Shown here in pieces: positions 1 to 8,465 of a DNA stretch of 64,000 nucleotides; the stretch's first letter is position 1, and the number at the start of each line of letters is the position of its first letter. The notes under the pieces were generated by a model, which saw nothing but the letters and a program-made list of their open reading frames with translations, was not told where the DNA came from and did no database searches. Origin of the DNA: Marinobacterium nitratireducens. GTDB lineage: Bacteria > Pseudomonadota > Gammaproteobacteria > Pseudomonadales > Balneatricaceae. Where the stretch lies: assembly GCF_014645375.1 (NCBI RefSeq), contig NZ_BMLT01000010.1, forward strand, positions 124,001 through 188,000, written 5' to 3'. Both the position numbers and the translations under genes were made by a program.

Positions 1-949
1 GCGCAAGGCAGGGGGCGCCGGCCACATCACCGATGGCGTAGAGGCCGGGTTCTGCGGTCTGCGACCACTCGTCGGTCAGGACAAAGCTGCGCTCGACTTC
101 GGCGGCGGTGTTTTCCAGGCCGATGTTTTCGGTATTGCCGACCACCCCGACCGCGGAGATCAGCCGCTCGACCTCGATCTCCTCGCGCCCGCCGGCGCTC
201 TCGACCACGGCGACCACCGAATTCGCGCCCTTGCGCAGCTCGGTCACCCGGGCGCCGGTCAGGATCCGGATACCCTTCTGGCGAAATGCCTTGTCGGCCA
301 GCGCCGCGATCTCGGCGTCCTCGACCGGAAGCACCTGATCCAGTGCCTCGACCACGGTGACCTCGACGCCAAGGCTGTTGTAGAAGCTCGCGAACTCGAT
401 GCCGATGGCGCCGGCGCCCATCACCAGCAGCGATTTGGGCAACGATTCCGGGGTCATGGCCTCCTTGTAGGTCCAGACCAGCTTGCCGTCGGGTTCGATG
501 CCCGGCAGGCTGCGCGCCCGGGCGCCGGTCGCCAGCACGATGCTGTTGGAGGCCAGCTCCACCTTGCCCTTGTCGCTGTCGACTTCGAGTTTGCCGCCAC
601 CCTTGAGCTGCGCATGACCGTTGTAGACGGTGACCTTGTTCTTCTTCAGCAGATGGGCGACCCCCTTGTTGAGGGTGCCGGCGACGCCGCGGGACCGGCT
701 GACGATCTTCTTCAGGTCGAACTCCAGGCCGCTCACCGACACCCCGTAGTTATCGGCGTGGCGGATCTGGTCGATGATCTCGGCCGAGCGCAGCAGCGCC
801 TTGGTGGGTATGCAGCCCCAGTTCAGGCAGATGCCGCCCAGATGCTCGCGCTCCACCAGCGCCGTTTTCATGCCCAGCTGGGACGCCCGGATGGCGGCGA
901 CGTAGCCGCCGGGTCCACCGCCGACGACGATCAAATCGTAAGTGTTCAT
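1..949 (-). CDS. lpdA: Dihydrolipoyl dehydrogenase (E3), C-terminus cut by window edge
   Basis: FAD flavoprotein that reoxidises the dihydrolipoyl arm of E2 and reduces NAD+. The reading frame starts with ATG at 947-949 (MNTYDLIVVGGGPGGYVAA, an FAD-binding GxGxxG motif) and stays open to base 1, so the C-terminal part is outside the window. The redox-active disulfide motif CLNWGCIPTK is encoded near 820-850. It lies 53 nt downstream of the E2 gene on the same strand, as in acetoin or pyruvate dehydrogenase clusters. The family is certain; whether it serves only this complex or also others is not visible. Confidence 0.93.
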   Translation of the reverse strand, partial: MNTYDLIVVGGGPGGYVAAIRASQLGMKTALVEREHLGGICLNWGCIPTKALLRSAEIIDQIRHADNYGVSVSGLEFDLKKIVSRSRGVAGTLNKGVAHLLKKNKVTVYNGHAQLKGGGKLEVDSDKGKVELASNSIVLATGARARSLPGIEPDGKLVWTYKEAMTPESLPKSLLVMGAGAIGIEFASFYNSLGVEVTVVEALDQVLPVEDAEIAALADKAFRQKGIRILTGARVTELRKGANSVVAVVESAGGREEIEVERLISAVGVVGNTENIGLENTAAEVERSFVLTDEWSQTAEPGLYAIGDVAGAPCLA

Positions 950-1002
950 ATTGCCTTGCTACCCCCTGTTCGGAATGTCGATTCAAGCGTTGTGATATCC
1001 AC

Positions 1003-2304
1003 TCAACCACCGCGCAGCATCAGATGGGTCGGATGCTCCATGTAGTGCTTGAACGCCTGCAGGAAGCGCGCGCCCACGGCGCCATCGACGACGCGGTGGT
1101 CGACAGAGAGGGTGCAGTTGACCAGCGTCGCCACCGCCAGCTCGTCGCCACGCACGACCGGCTTCTTCTCGCCCGCGCCAACGGCCAGAATGCAGGACTG
1201 CGGCGGGTTGATGATGGCGCTGAAGGAGTTGATGCCGTACATGCCGAGGTTGGAGATCGAGAAGCCGCCGCCCTTGTACTCGTCGGGTTTCAGACGCCCT
1301 TCCCGGGCACGGCCGGCCAGCTCCTTGACCTGGTTCGACAGCGTCGCCAGCCCCTTGGTATCGGCCTTGCGGACGATCGGGGTGATGAGGCCGTCGTCGG
1401 TCGAGACCGCCACCGAGATATCGACATCCCGGTAGCGCAGGACTTCGGTGTCGGTCCAGCTGGCGTTGACTTCCGGCACATCGCGCAGCGCCAGCGCCGC
1501 CGCCTTGATGACGAAGTCGTTGACCGTCAGCTTGTAGCGCCCATCGCCTTCCGGCGACTCGGCATTGAGGCTGGCGCGCAGCGCCAGCAGGGCATCGATT
1601 TCGCAGTCGACGCTGAGGTAGAAATGGGGGATCGTCTGCTTCGATTCCACCAGCCGCGAGGCGATGACCTTGCGCATGCTGCTGTGGGCGATGGCGTCGT
1701 GATCGCCATGGCTGACCGGGGCCTGCTTCTGCTGCAACGGCACCACCTGCGCCGATGCCGCCTGCGCGGGCGCTTCGGGCGCGGCGCCGCGGGTATCGAT
1801 GAAGTCGTTGACGTCCGCCTTGAGGATACGGCCATTGGGCCCGCGGCCTGTCAGCGCCGAGAGTGGAACATCGTTCTGACCGGCGATCCGCCGGGCCAGC
1901 GGACTGGCGAAGATGCGGGTTTCGCCCGCCGGCTCGCTGGCCGCCGCGGCAGCCGGCGCAGCGGCGGTCTCGGTCTTGGCTTCCGCTTCTGCCGGCGCGG
2001 ACTCACCGGCCACAGCCGTATCGGCACCGTTGAGGAAGCTGTCGATATCGGCCTCGGTTTCACCCTCTTTCAACAGCACGCCGATGGTCGAGTGCACCGG
2101 CACATCGCTCTGGCCGGCTTCGACCAGAATCCGGCCCAGCACGCCGCTCTCTTCGGCCTCGACTTCGACCAGCGCCTTGTCGGTTTCGATCTCGGCGATG
2201 ACATCGCCCTTTTCGACGCGGTCACCGACCTGCTTGGTCCAGGCGCCGATGGTACCGGCATCGAAATCGGGGGTGACGGGGGGGAGTGTAATTATTACGG
2301 GCAC
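1003..2304 (-). CDS. Dihydrolipoamide acyltransferase (E2), acetoin/pyruvate dehydrogenase type
   Basis: Core acyltransferase of a 2-oxoacid/acetoin dehydrogenase complex, 433 aa. One lipoyl domain at about residues 1-78 with lipoyl-lysine Lys43 in EIETDKALVEV; an Ala/Pro/Glu-rich linker; an E3/E1-binding domain at about 130-170 (FASPLARRIA...GPNGRILKADV); and a catalytic domain ending in the DHRVVDG motif near residue 403. The start is GTG (2302-2304) preceded by a good AAGGAG ribosome site at about 2314-2319. It sits between the VOC gene and lpdA in one run, so it probably works with the fused E1 upstream. Acetoin and pyruvate enzymes cannot be told apart from sequence alone. Confidence 0.9.
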   Translation of the reverse strand: MPVIITLPPVTPDFDAGTIGAWTKQVGDRVEKGDVIAEIETDKALVEVEAEESGVLGRILVEAGQSDVPVHSTIGVLLKEGETEADIDSFLNGADTAVAGESAPAEAEAKTETAAAPAAAAASEPAGETRIFASPLARRIAGQNDVPLSALTGRGPNGRILKADVNDFIDTRGAAPEAPAQAASAQVVPLQQKQAPVSHGDHDAIAHSSMRKVIASRLVESKQTIPHFYLSVDCEIDALLALRASLNAESPEGDGRYKLTVNDFVIKAAALALRDVPEVNASWTDTEVLRYRDVDISVAVSTDDGLITPIVRKADTKGLATLSNQVKELAGRAREGRLKPDEYKGGGFSISNLGMYGINSFSAIINPPQSCILAVGAGEKKPVVRGDELAVATLVNCTLSVDHRVVDGAVGARFLQAFKHYMEHPTHLMLRGG

Positions 2305-2358
2305 TTGTCTGTCTCCTTAAGTCTGTTCGGGGCCACGAGCGTCAGGCTTGAATACCCT

Positions 2359-2898
2359 TTATTCGGCGGGATGCGCCGGGTGCCAGAGCTTGTGCTGATA
2401 GTCTTTCTCGTACTCTTTGCCGTTCGGGTAGCTGAGCAGCTCGAGCTGCATGCCCCAGGGTGTCTTGAAATACACCCAGGTCTGGCCGCCGCTGGGACCG
2501 GATGTCCGCACCACCGGCTCGCCCATGATTTCCACGCCTTTGGCCTTCAGGTATTCCAGCGCCGCATCGAAATCGTCGACGTAGAACGCCAGGTGATGGC
2601 CGCCGATATCGCTGTTCTTCGGCTGTTCAGGGTTCTGGTCCGGTGCCTGGTATTCGAACAGCTCGAAGTTCGAGCCGTTCTTGCAACGCAGGAATTTCAG
2701 CTTTTTCATGACCGCCTGCGGATGAACGCCCAGTTGCTGCGACAACCACTCGCCGCTGTCGAAGGGGCCCAGCTCATAGAAGGCTTCACAGCCGATAACG
2801 TCGACAAAAAAGGCCACCGCCTCGTCGAGGTTCGGCACGGTAAAGCCGATATGGTCGGTGCCGCGCAAACCCGGCAGGCCCGATTCGTTGCTCGTCAT
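2359..2898 (-). CDS. VOC-superfamily (glyoxalase-fold) protein inside the dehydrogenase cluster
   Basis: 179 aa, with a single vicinal-oxygen-chelate domain: it opens with GTDHIGFTVPNLDEAVAFF (residues about 13-31), typical of the first beta-alpha-beta-beta-beta unit, and GGHHLAFYVDDFDAALEYL starts the second. Candidate metal ligands are the His in DHIGF, the His in HHLAF and the late Glu in MQLELLSYPNG. Ribosome site GGAGG sits directly before ATG. It lies between the E1 and E2 genes of one presumed operon, which suggests it acts on the same substrate (isomerisation, or detoxification of a dicarbonyl). The reaction is not known, and dioxygenase, epimerase and lyase functions all occur in this fold. 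Confidence 0.8.
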   Translation of the reverse strand: MTSNESGLPGLRGTDHIGFTVPNLDEAVAFFVDVIGCEAFYELGPFDSGEWLSQQLGVHPQAVMKKLKFLRCKNGSNFELFEYQAPDQNPEQPKNSDIGGHHLAFYVDDFDAALEYLKAKGVEIMGEPVVRTSGPSGGQTWVYFKTPWGMQLELLSYPNGKEYEKDYQHKLWHPAHPAE

Positions 2899-3004
2899 AA
2901 TGCCTCCGGCAATCTGAGTCTGGTGGGATCCGCAGCCTGCGGCTCCGGTCCCGGAATGGAAGCTTGGGCAGGCCGGGGTCCATCGACCCCGGCCGCCACC
3001 GGGG

Positions 3005-5203
3005 TCAGACGCTGGCCTTTTTCAGCGCTGCGCCCATGTCTGCCAGGGCTGCCTGGAAGCCGGCGGTGATTTCCTCCTCGCCGACGTAGGCCGCACGCTC
3101 CAGCACCTTGGACACGCTCGGCGAAGATTCGCCGCCGTAGATGCGGCGCACCGGATGATCCAGGTAGTCGAAATAGCGCTTCTGGATTTCGTCGGCCAGC
3201 ATGCCGCCGTAGGAGTTGGTCAGGCTGCCCTGCTCCAGCACCACCACATGGTTGGTCTTGCGGATACTCTCGCCGAGGGTATCCCAGTCGATACCGGCGC
3301 GATCCAGCGAGCGCAGGTCGATGATTTCGGCATCGATGCCGAGCTTCTCGCAGACCTCGGCCGCCTTGCTGACCATATTGAGATAGGTGAGCACCGTGAA
3401 CTTGCGGCCGCTGCGAACGACCTTGGCCTTGCCAAGCTCGATGAAGTAGTCGAAGTCTTCGACCGGGCCCGTGCCGCTGGTACCGTAGAGATCGACGCTC
3501 TCGATCACCAGCACCGGGTCCTCGCACTTGAGGGCGCTGTTCATCAGACCGACATAGTCGAAAGGCGTGGACGGCGCGACGATGCGCCAGCCCGGCCACA
3601 TCGAGAACAGACCGGCCGGATCCATCGAGTGCTGCGAGCCGTAGCCGGTACCGATGGCGACCTTGGTGCGCAGCACCAGCGGAACCCGCACCTTGCCGCC
3701 GAACATGTGTCGTGCCTTGGCGATCTGGTTGAACAGCTGATCCGCCGCCACCAGCGCGAAATCCGGATACATCAGTTCGACGATCGGGCGGTACTTGCCA
3801 ACCATCGCAGTACCGCCGGCCATGCCGACGAAACCGTGCTCGGCGATCGGCGTCGGCACGCAGCGGTCCGGCCAGCGTTCAGGGATGCCTTTGGTGGCGC
3901 CATTGGTGCCGCCCTTGAGCTTGTGTACGTCCTCGCCGAGCACGTAGTAGCGGTCGTCTTCCTCGAAGCGTCGCACCATGGTCTTGGCGATGGTCTCGAT
4001 GAACTTGACCTGATCGAGATTTCCGCTGTAGCTGACTTCCTCGACGTAGTCGGTGCCGTCCAGCTCCGCCAGGTCGCCGCGCAGATCCTCGTCGCAGGAT
4101 TTCGGATCCGGCCAGAGCTCGGCCTTGATGGTACGGCGGCTGCCCTCCTTCTGGGTCAGTCGCTCGACCGCGGACTCGACCGACTTGGCGGCGTTGTCGC
4201 GCAGATAGGCCAGCTCTTCTTCGGTAATCCAGCGACGCTGGAGCATACCCGCTTCCATACGCTCGATCGGGTCATGCTTGCGGCGTTCCTCTTCCTCGGC
4301 CTTGTCGCGATAACCGAAGGCGCTGCCCTTGATGCCACCGCTGTGATGGTAGTAGCGATAGACGTCAACCTCGAGCATCGCCGGACCGCGTCCTTCGCGC
4401 AGCAGCTCCTCGACCTGCATCATCGCCGCCCTGACGCTCATCGGGTCCATGCCATCGACACGGAACGACGGAATGCCGAAGCCGAGCCCGCGGGCGGACA
4501 TCCGGGTTTCGCGGGCCTGTTCCTGCACCGTGGTGGAAACGGCATAGCCGTTGTTCTCGATGTAGAAACACAGCGGCAGGTCGTACAGTGCCGACAGGTT
4601 GAGGGTTTCGAGCACATTGCCGATATGGCAGGAACCATCGCCGAACGACGTCAGCACCATATCCTGGTCGCCGTCGCGTTTCTTCGACCAGGCAGCACCG
4701 GCGGCAATCGGCACGGCACCGCCGACGATGGCGTTGGTGCCGAGTACGCCGGCTTCTTCCCAGCGCAGGTGCATCGAGCCGCCGCGGCCGTTGCAGTAGC
4801 CGGGGCTGAGACCCATGATTTCGGCCATGGTGCGATACAGCATCTCGCGCACCTCATCGGAAAACGGCTGCGATGCCGGATTCAGGTGCGGATCGTGCAG
4901 GTAGTTCAGCGCCTTGGCGAGGAAGAGGTGATGGCCGCGGTGAGAACCGTTGACCAGATCCGAGTCGCGCATGACGGACAGCGCACCAACGATGGCGCCC
5001 TCCTGGCCGACACTGACGTGCAGCGGGCCATGTACCAGGCCGTGTTTTTCCAGTCCGAGCAGTGCTTCCTCGAAGGACCGGATCAGATGCATATGGCTGA
5101 GCATCTTGAGGCAGCCGTTTTTACCGGCCGCATCCCAGTCCGAAGAGGTGGCCTGGATTTCCAGCCAGTCCGCCGCCAATGAGATCTTCTTCGCCTTAGG
5201 CAT
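3005..5203 (-). CDS. Fused E1 alpha-beta subunit of a thiamine-diphosphate 2-oxoacid/acetoin dehydrogenase
   Basis: 732-aa single chain carrying both halves of a heterotetrameric E1. The alpha part (about 1-330) has the thiamine-diphosphate motif GDGSCHIGN (from residue 188) ending in NN at 217-218. A charged linker (about 331-395) joins the beta part (about 398-732), which shows GEDV, TPIAEHGFVGMAGG and the VELMYPDF segment. In acetoin and pyruvate dehydrogenases of this class alpha and beta are usually separate genes (acoA/acoB, pdhA/pdhB), so the fusion is notable. ATG at 5203 has a strong GCAGGAGT ribosome site. The gene follows an intrinsic-terminator-like hairpin after the aldehyde dehydrogenase gene, so it may be expressed at a lower level or partly independently. 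Confidence 0.88.
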   Translation of the reverse strand: MPKAKKISLAADWLEIQATSSDWDAAGKNGCLKMLSHMHLIRSFEEALLGLEKHGLVHGPLHVSVGQEGAIVGALSVMRDSDLVNGSHRGHHLFLAKALNYLHDPHLNPASQPFSDEVREMLYRTMAEIMGLSPGYCNGRGGSMHLRWEEAGVLGTNAIVGGAVPIAAGAAWSKKRDGDQDMVLTSFGDGSCHIGNVLETLNLSALYDLPLCFYIENNGYAVSTTVQEQARETRMSARGLGFGIPSFRVDGMDPMSVRAAMMQVEELLREGRGPAMLEVDVYRYYHHSGGIKGSAFGYRDKAEEEERRKHDPIERMEAGMLQRRWITEEELAYLRDNAAKSVESAVERLTQKEGSRRTIKAELWPDPKSCDEDLRGDLAELDGTDYVEEVSYSGNLDQVKFIETIAKTMVRRFEEDDRYYVLGEDVHKLKGGTNGATKGIPERWPDRCVPTPIAEHGFVGMAGGTAMVGKYRPIVELMYPDFALVAADQLFNQIAKARHMFGGKVRVPLVLRTKVAIGTGYGSQHSMDPAGLFSMWPGWRIVAPSTPFDYVGLMNSALKCEDPVLVIESVDLYGTSGTGPVEDFDYFIELGKAKVVRSGRKFTVLTYLNMVSKAAEVCEKLGIDAEIIDLRSLDRAGIDWDTLGESIRKTNHVVVLEQGSLTNSYGGMLADEIQKRYFDYLDHPVRRIYGGESSPSVSKVLERAAYVGEEEITAGFQAALADMGAALKKASV

Positions 5204-5284
5204 TTGGTAACTCCTGCTTGTTCAAGATGCTCGCGAAACGCGGAACCATTGCGTCACGGTTGCGAGAGCATCCTGTACTTGAAA

Positions 5285-5358
5285 TAAAAAAGCTGGCAGG
5301 CCCTGGAAGGTCCGCACCAGAGAAATACGGGACCAGGGATTGGGACAGGCCCGCCAGC
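5285..5358 (-). terminator. Intrinsic terminator-like hairpin between ALDH and E1 genes
   Basis: Read on the minus strand, GCTGGCGGGCC (5358-5348) pairs with GGCCTGCCAGC (5302-5292), an 11-bp stem with one G-U pair, followed directly by TTTTTTATTT. Inner CCCTGG/CCAGGG repeats can extend it. It lies in the 167-nt gap after the aldehyde dehydrogenase stop and before the E1 start. Confidence 0.75.
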
Positions 5359-5370
5359 CGGAAACGTGCC

Positions 5371-6822
5371 TTACCAGTCGACGGCGATGTACTTCTTCTC
5401 GATGAACTCGTGCAGGCCGTCCTGGGAGCCTTCGCGGCCGATACCGCTCTGCTTGAAACCGCCAAAGGGGGCTGCCGGGTCGGAGACGAAACCACGGTTA
5501 ACGCCGAGGATGCCGGCGTCGATACGCGAGGCCACCGACAGCGCGCGTCCGACATCGCGGCCGATAACGTAGGCGGCAAGCCCGAACTCGGTATCGTTGG
5601 CTTTGTCTACCACCTCGTCGATCGTCTCGAACGGGTAGATAGCCGCCACCGGACCGAAGATCTCGGTGCGACTGATATCTGCGCTATCCGGAATATTGGT
5701 CAGCACCGTGGGCTTGTAGAAGAAGCCTGCGCCTTCGGGCGCCTCGCCCCCGGTCAGCACTTTTGCCCCCTGAGCCACGGCCTGATCCACCAGCTCCGCC
5801 ACCTTGTCACGGGTCGAGGCATTGACCAGGGGGCCGACATCGACGCCCTGCTCGAGACCGTGACCGACTTTCAACCGGCCCATCTCTTCGGCCAGACGAC
5901 GGGAAAACTCGTCGATGATCGAGCTGTGTACGTAAAAGCGGTTGGCGCCGATGCAGGACTCGCCGGCATTGCGCATCTTGGCCACCATGGCGCTCTCGAT
6001 CGCCACGTCCATGTCGGCATCGTCGAGCACGACGAAAGGCGCGTTGCCCCCGAGCTCCATCGAGCAGTTGACGACCCGCTCGCCGGCCTTGGCCAGCAGC
6101 AGGCGCCCGACCTCGGTCGAGCCGGTAAAGGAGACCTTGCGCACCCGCTCATCACCGAGAATGGTGTTGGACATGACCGACGAGCGCCTGGATGGGATCA
6201 CGTTGACCACCCCGGCCGGCACACCGGCCTCCTCGAGAAGCCCCGCCAGCAGCAGCGCCGTCAGCGGCGTTTCCGACGCCGGCTTGAGAATGGTGGTGCA
6301 GCCGGCGGCAAGGGCCGGCGCGATCTTGCGCGTACCCATGGCGGCCGGGAAGTTCCAGGGCGTGATCAGCAGGCAGACGCCAACCGGCTGGTGCTGCACC
6401 AGGATATTGTTGGCCCCGGCCGGCGAGCGCGCCAGCATGCCCTGGTCGCGCACGGCTTCCTCGGCGTACCAGCGAAAGAATTCGGCCGCGTAGGCCACTT
6501 CACCAAGAGCCTCCGCCCGCGTCTTGCCCTCTTCGAGGGAGATCAGCGCAGCGATCTCTTCCTTGCGCTCGGTCATCAGCTCGAACGCCTTGCGCAGAAT
6601 TTCGGCCCGCTCGCGGGGGGCACGGGCGCTCCAGGTTTCACCGGCACGATAGGCCGCGTCCACCGCCTTGAGCGCATCGGCTTCCGTCGCCGACGCGACC
6701 GAGGCCAGCGCCTCTTCGTTGGCCGGATTGTAAACGGTGAAGGTCCCGCCATCGGACGCCGGCAGCCACTGGCCGTCGATATAGAGTTCGAGGGGAACAG
6801 TATTCAGAACATCATTGGTCAT
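5371..6822 (-). CDS. NAD(P)-dependent aldehyde dehydrogenase, succinate-semialdehyde dehydrogenase-like
   Basis: 483 aa, the usual length for the ALDH superfamily. Conserved elements are TPWNFP (154-159), the cofactor-binding Lys180, FTGST (232-236), general base Glu256 in MELGGN and catalytic Cys290 in GESCIGANR. The overall pattern (RKIAPALAAGCTTILKPA, and a C-terminal GFKQSGIGREG segment) is closest to the GabD/succinate-semialdehyde branch, but that branch includes enzymes for many hydroxy- and semi-aldehydes. It is the second gene after the operator-controlled promoter at 8428-8465 and is followed by a terminator-like hairpin. In context it probably oxidises an aldehyde arising in catabolism of the sugar or polyol taken up by the neighbouring transporters. 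Confidence 0.88.
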   Translation of the reverse strand: MTNDVLNTVPLELYIDGQWLPASDGGTFTVYNPANEEALASVASATEADALKAVDAAYRAGETWSARAPRERAEILRKAFELMTERKEEIAALISLEEGKTRAEALGEVAYAAEFFRWYAEEAVRDQGMLARSPAGANNILVQHQPVGVCLLITPWNFPAAMGTRKIAPALAAGCTTILKPASETPLTALLLAGLLEEAGVPAGVVNVIPSRRSSVMSNTILGDERVRKVSFTGSTEVGRLLLAKAGERVVNCSMELGGNAPFVVLDDADMDVAIESAMVAKMRNAGESCIGANRFYVHSSIIDEFSRRLAEEMGRLKVGHGLEQGVDVGPLVNASTRDKVAELVDQAVAQGAKVLTGGEAPEGAGFFYKPTVLTNIPDSADISRTEIFGPVAAIYPFETIDEVVDKANDTEFGLAAYVIGRDVGRALSVASRIDAGILGVNRGFVSDPAAPFGGFKQSGIGREGSQDGLHEFIEKKYIAVDW

Positions 6823-6938
6823 TTTTTACACCCGTTAATATCACTCGAAAGAAGGCAGCACCGAGCCGCGCCGGTGTCCGTTAAGCGGGCAACATCCATG
6901 TCGCCCCGGATTCATCGCGACTCGCGAAGCCCCGCGCC

Positions 6939-8243
6939 TCAGTAACGGTTGGCGACGAACAGTTCCTGTGCCGGGAACAGCGTGATCACCTTGCAACCGT
7001 CGGCCGTAACCACGACCTCCTCTTCGATTCGGGCGGCGCCGCTGCCGTCCATCGCCGGGCAGTAGGTTTCGAGCGCGAACACCATGCCTTCCTTGAGTTC
7101 GAACGGATGGTCGAAGGACACCAGGCGGCTGATGATCGGTCGCTCGTGCAGCGCCATGCCGAGGCCATGACCGAACTGCAGACCGAAGGCCTCCATTTCG
7201 CTGGCGAAACCGAACTCCTCCGCCTTCGGCCAGACCGCGGCGATCTTGTCAGTGGTAACGCCGGGCTTGACCAGTGCGATGGCGTTGTCGATCCATTCGC
7301 GCGCCTGCTTGTAGGCGTCGACCTGGCCCGGGGTCTGCAGACCGACGTTGAGCGTGCGGTAGTAGCAGGTGCGATAGCCCATGAACGACTGAATGATGTC
7401 GAAGAAGGCCTGATCGCCCGGCCGGTACATGCGATCGGTAAAGTTGTGCGGGTGCGGGCTGCAACGCTCGCCGGATACGGCATTGATCGCTTCGACGTCA
7501 TCCGACCCCTGCTCGTAGAGGAACTTGTTCGCCAGTGCGACCATGTCGTTCTCGCGCACACCGGGCTTGAGGTTTTCAGCGATCAGGTGATAGGCGCCAT
7601 CGACCATCGAGGCCGCCTGATTGAGCAGGATAATCTCGTCCATACTCTTGATTTCGCGCGCATCCAGCATCACCTGCTGGGCGTCAACCACGTGCAGGCC
7701 TTCGGCCTGGAGGGCGAAGAACATCGGCGGCTCGATGACGTCGACACCCAGCGGAAGATCCGCCACACCTTCGTGGCGCAGCAGGTCGGCGATCTGCTTG
7801 GCGGCCTTTTTGAACAGACCCGCCTTCTCGCTCACCGAGCCGCGCAGGCCGAGCATGCCGGCATGGCAGTGATCCTGCTCCAGCCAGGGCGCGAACAGGC
7901 GATGATGCGCGGCAGCCGAACCGAAATCCCACAGATAGGGCTCGGAATTGCCGGTAAAGAGGGTGTAGCGACAGATCTTGTCGCGCGACCACTCGCCGAT
8001 AACACTGCTGGTCAGGTAGCGGATGTTGTTGTTGTCGAAACAGAGGATCGCCCCCAGGCTGGAGTTCGCCAGCGCCTGGCGGGCCCGGCCGGTGCGGTAG
8101 CGATGCAGGCGACGGAAGTCGACACGCTCCTCGAAATCGACGGCAGTGCGGCCCGGCGACGGAATCGGGCGACTCCAGTCCCAGCGGGGATCAATATCGT
8201 CGGGAAGAATAATTTGGGGCTCAGTGGGCTTGATAATGTCCAT
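6939..8243 (-). CDS. M24-fold (creatinase/Xaa-Pro peptidase-like) protein with altered metal site
   Basis: 434 aa with a creatinase N-terminal domain (about 40-200) and a pita-bread M24 domain (about 205-430). The five M24 metal ligands are usually Asp, Asp, His, Glu, Glu. Here Asp282, His359 (FGHGLGM), Glu392 (FALETY) and Glu407 (RIEEEV) are present, but the second Asp, expected 11 residues after the first, is Cys293 (GYRTCYYRT). The DNA at about 7360-7372 confirms the Cys codon. ATG at 8241-8243 is chosen because GAGGTGAAGCG lies directly upstream; a longer open frame runs through the operator and terminator region. First gene of the minus-strand catabolic run. M24-fold enzymes also include non-peptidases (creatinase, ectoine hydrolase), so a hydrolase in catabolism is as likely as a peptidase. 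Confidence 0.8.
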   Translation of the reverse strand: MDIIKPTEPQIILPDDIDPRWDWSRPIPSPGRTAVDFEERVDFRRLHRYRTGRARQALANSSLGAILCFDNNNIRYLTSSVIGEWSRDKICRYTLFTGNSEPYLWDFGSAAAHHRLFAPWLEQDHCHAGMLGLRGSVSEKAGLFKKAAKQIADLLRHEGVADLPLGVDVIEPPMFFALQAEGLHVVDAQQVMLDAREIKSMDEIILLNQAASMVDGAYHLIAENLKPGVRENDMVALANKFLYEQGSDDVEAINAVSGERCSPHPHNFTDRMYRPGDQAFFDIIQSFMGYRTCYYRTLNVGLQTPGQVDAYKQAREWIDNAIALVKPGVTTDKIAAVWPKAEEFGFASEMEAFGLQFGHGLGMALHERPIISRLVSFDHPFELKEGMVFALETYCPAMDGSGAARIEEEVVVTADGCKVITLFPAQELFVANRY

Positions 8244-8282
8244 CGCTTCACCTCGTAATCGGGTACTGGGTTGCGCCGGCAA

Positions 8283-8296
8283 AGCAATCGTTTGCA
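8283..8296. promoter_or_regulatory. LacI-type operator, auxiliary site in the M24 leader
   Basis: AGCAATCGTTTGCA matches the three other 14-bp palindromes in this region, with one outer mismatch. It lies 40 bp before the M24 start codon and about 145 bp (centre to centre) from the promoter-proximal operator at 8428-8441, a spacing that would allow repression by looping. Confidence 0.6.
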
Positions 8297-8308
8297 CTGC
8301 CAGAGAAT

Positions 8309-8345
8309 AAAAAAGCCCTGCCACTATCGAATTGCCCGGCAGGGC
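8309..8345 (-). terminator. Intrinsic terminator inside the 5' leader of the M24 operon
   Basis: On the minus strand GCCCTGCC (8345-8338) and GGCAGGGC (8322-8315) form an 8-bp GC-rich stem with a 15-nt loop, followed by TTTTTTATT. It lies downstream of the operator-bearing promoter (8428-8465) and upstream of the M24 start codon, so transcription must read through it. It may be an attenuator, or a relic terminator of an upstream gene. Confidence 0.75.
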
Positions 8346-8427
8346 AAAGCCGTGATCGCCAAACGACAAGGCCTGGTTGCAACCAGGCTGCCCGCTCGGA
8401 TAAGAGGAACAACCCGGCCGTCTTGCA

Positions 8428-8465
8428 TGCAAACGATTGCACCACAGGGGTGAATGCTTTGTCAA
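8428..8465 (-). promoter_or_regulatory. Operator-overlapped promoter for the M24-ALDH operon
   Basis: Minus-strand -35 TTGACA (8465-8460), 18-bp spacer, -10 TGCAAT (8441-8436). The palindrome TGCAATCGTTTGCA (8441-8428) begins on the -10 box. The same -35, spacing and operator arrangement is seen at 8773-8810 and 10185-10221, which strongly suggests one repressor controls all three. No LacI-family gene is in the window. Confidence 0.75.

Noticed and set aside
1024-3069. A 681-codon plus-strand open frame opposite the E2 and VOC genes.
   Set aside because: It is antisense to two clearly recognised genes, has no family motif, and spans their intergenic gap. Long antisense frames are expected in GC-rich DNA.
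3155-5182. A 675-codon plus-strand open frame opposite the E1 gene.
   Set aside because: Composition is His/Asp/Val/Gln-rich as in complement-frame shadows, with no domain; the minus-strand E1 is certain.
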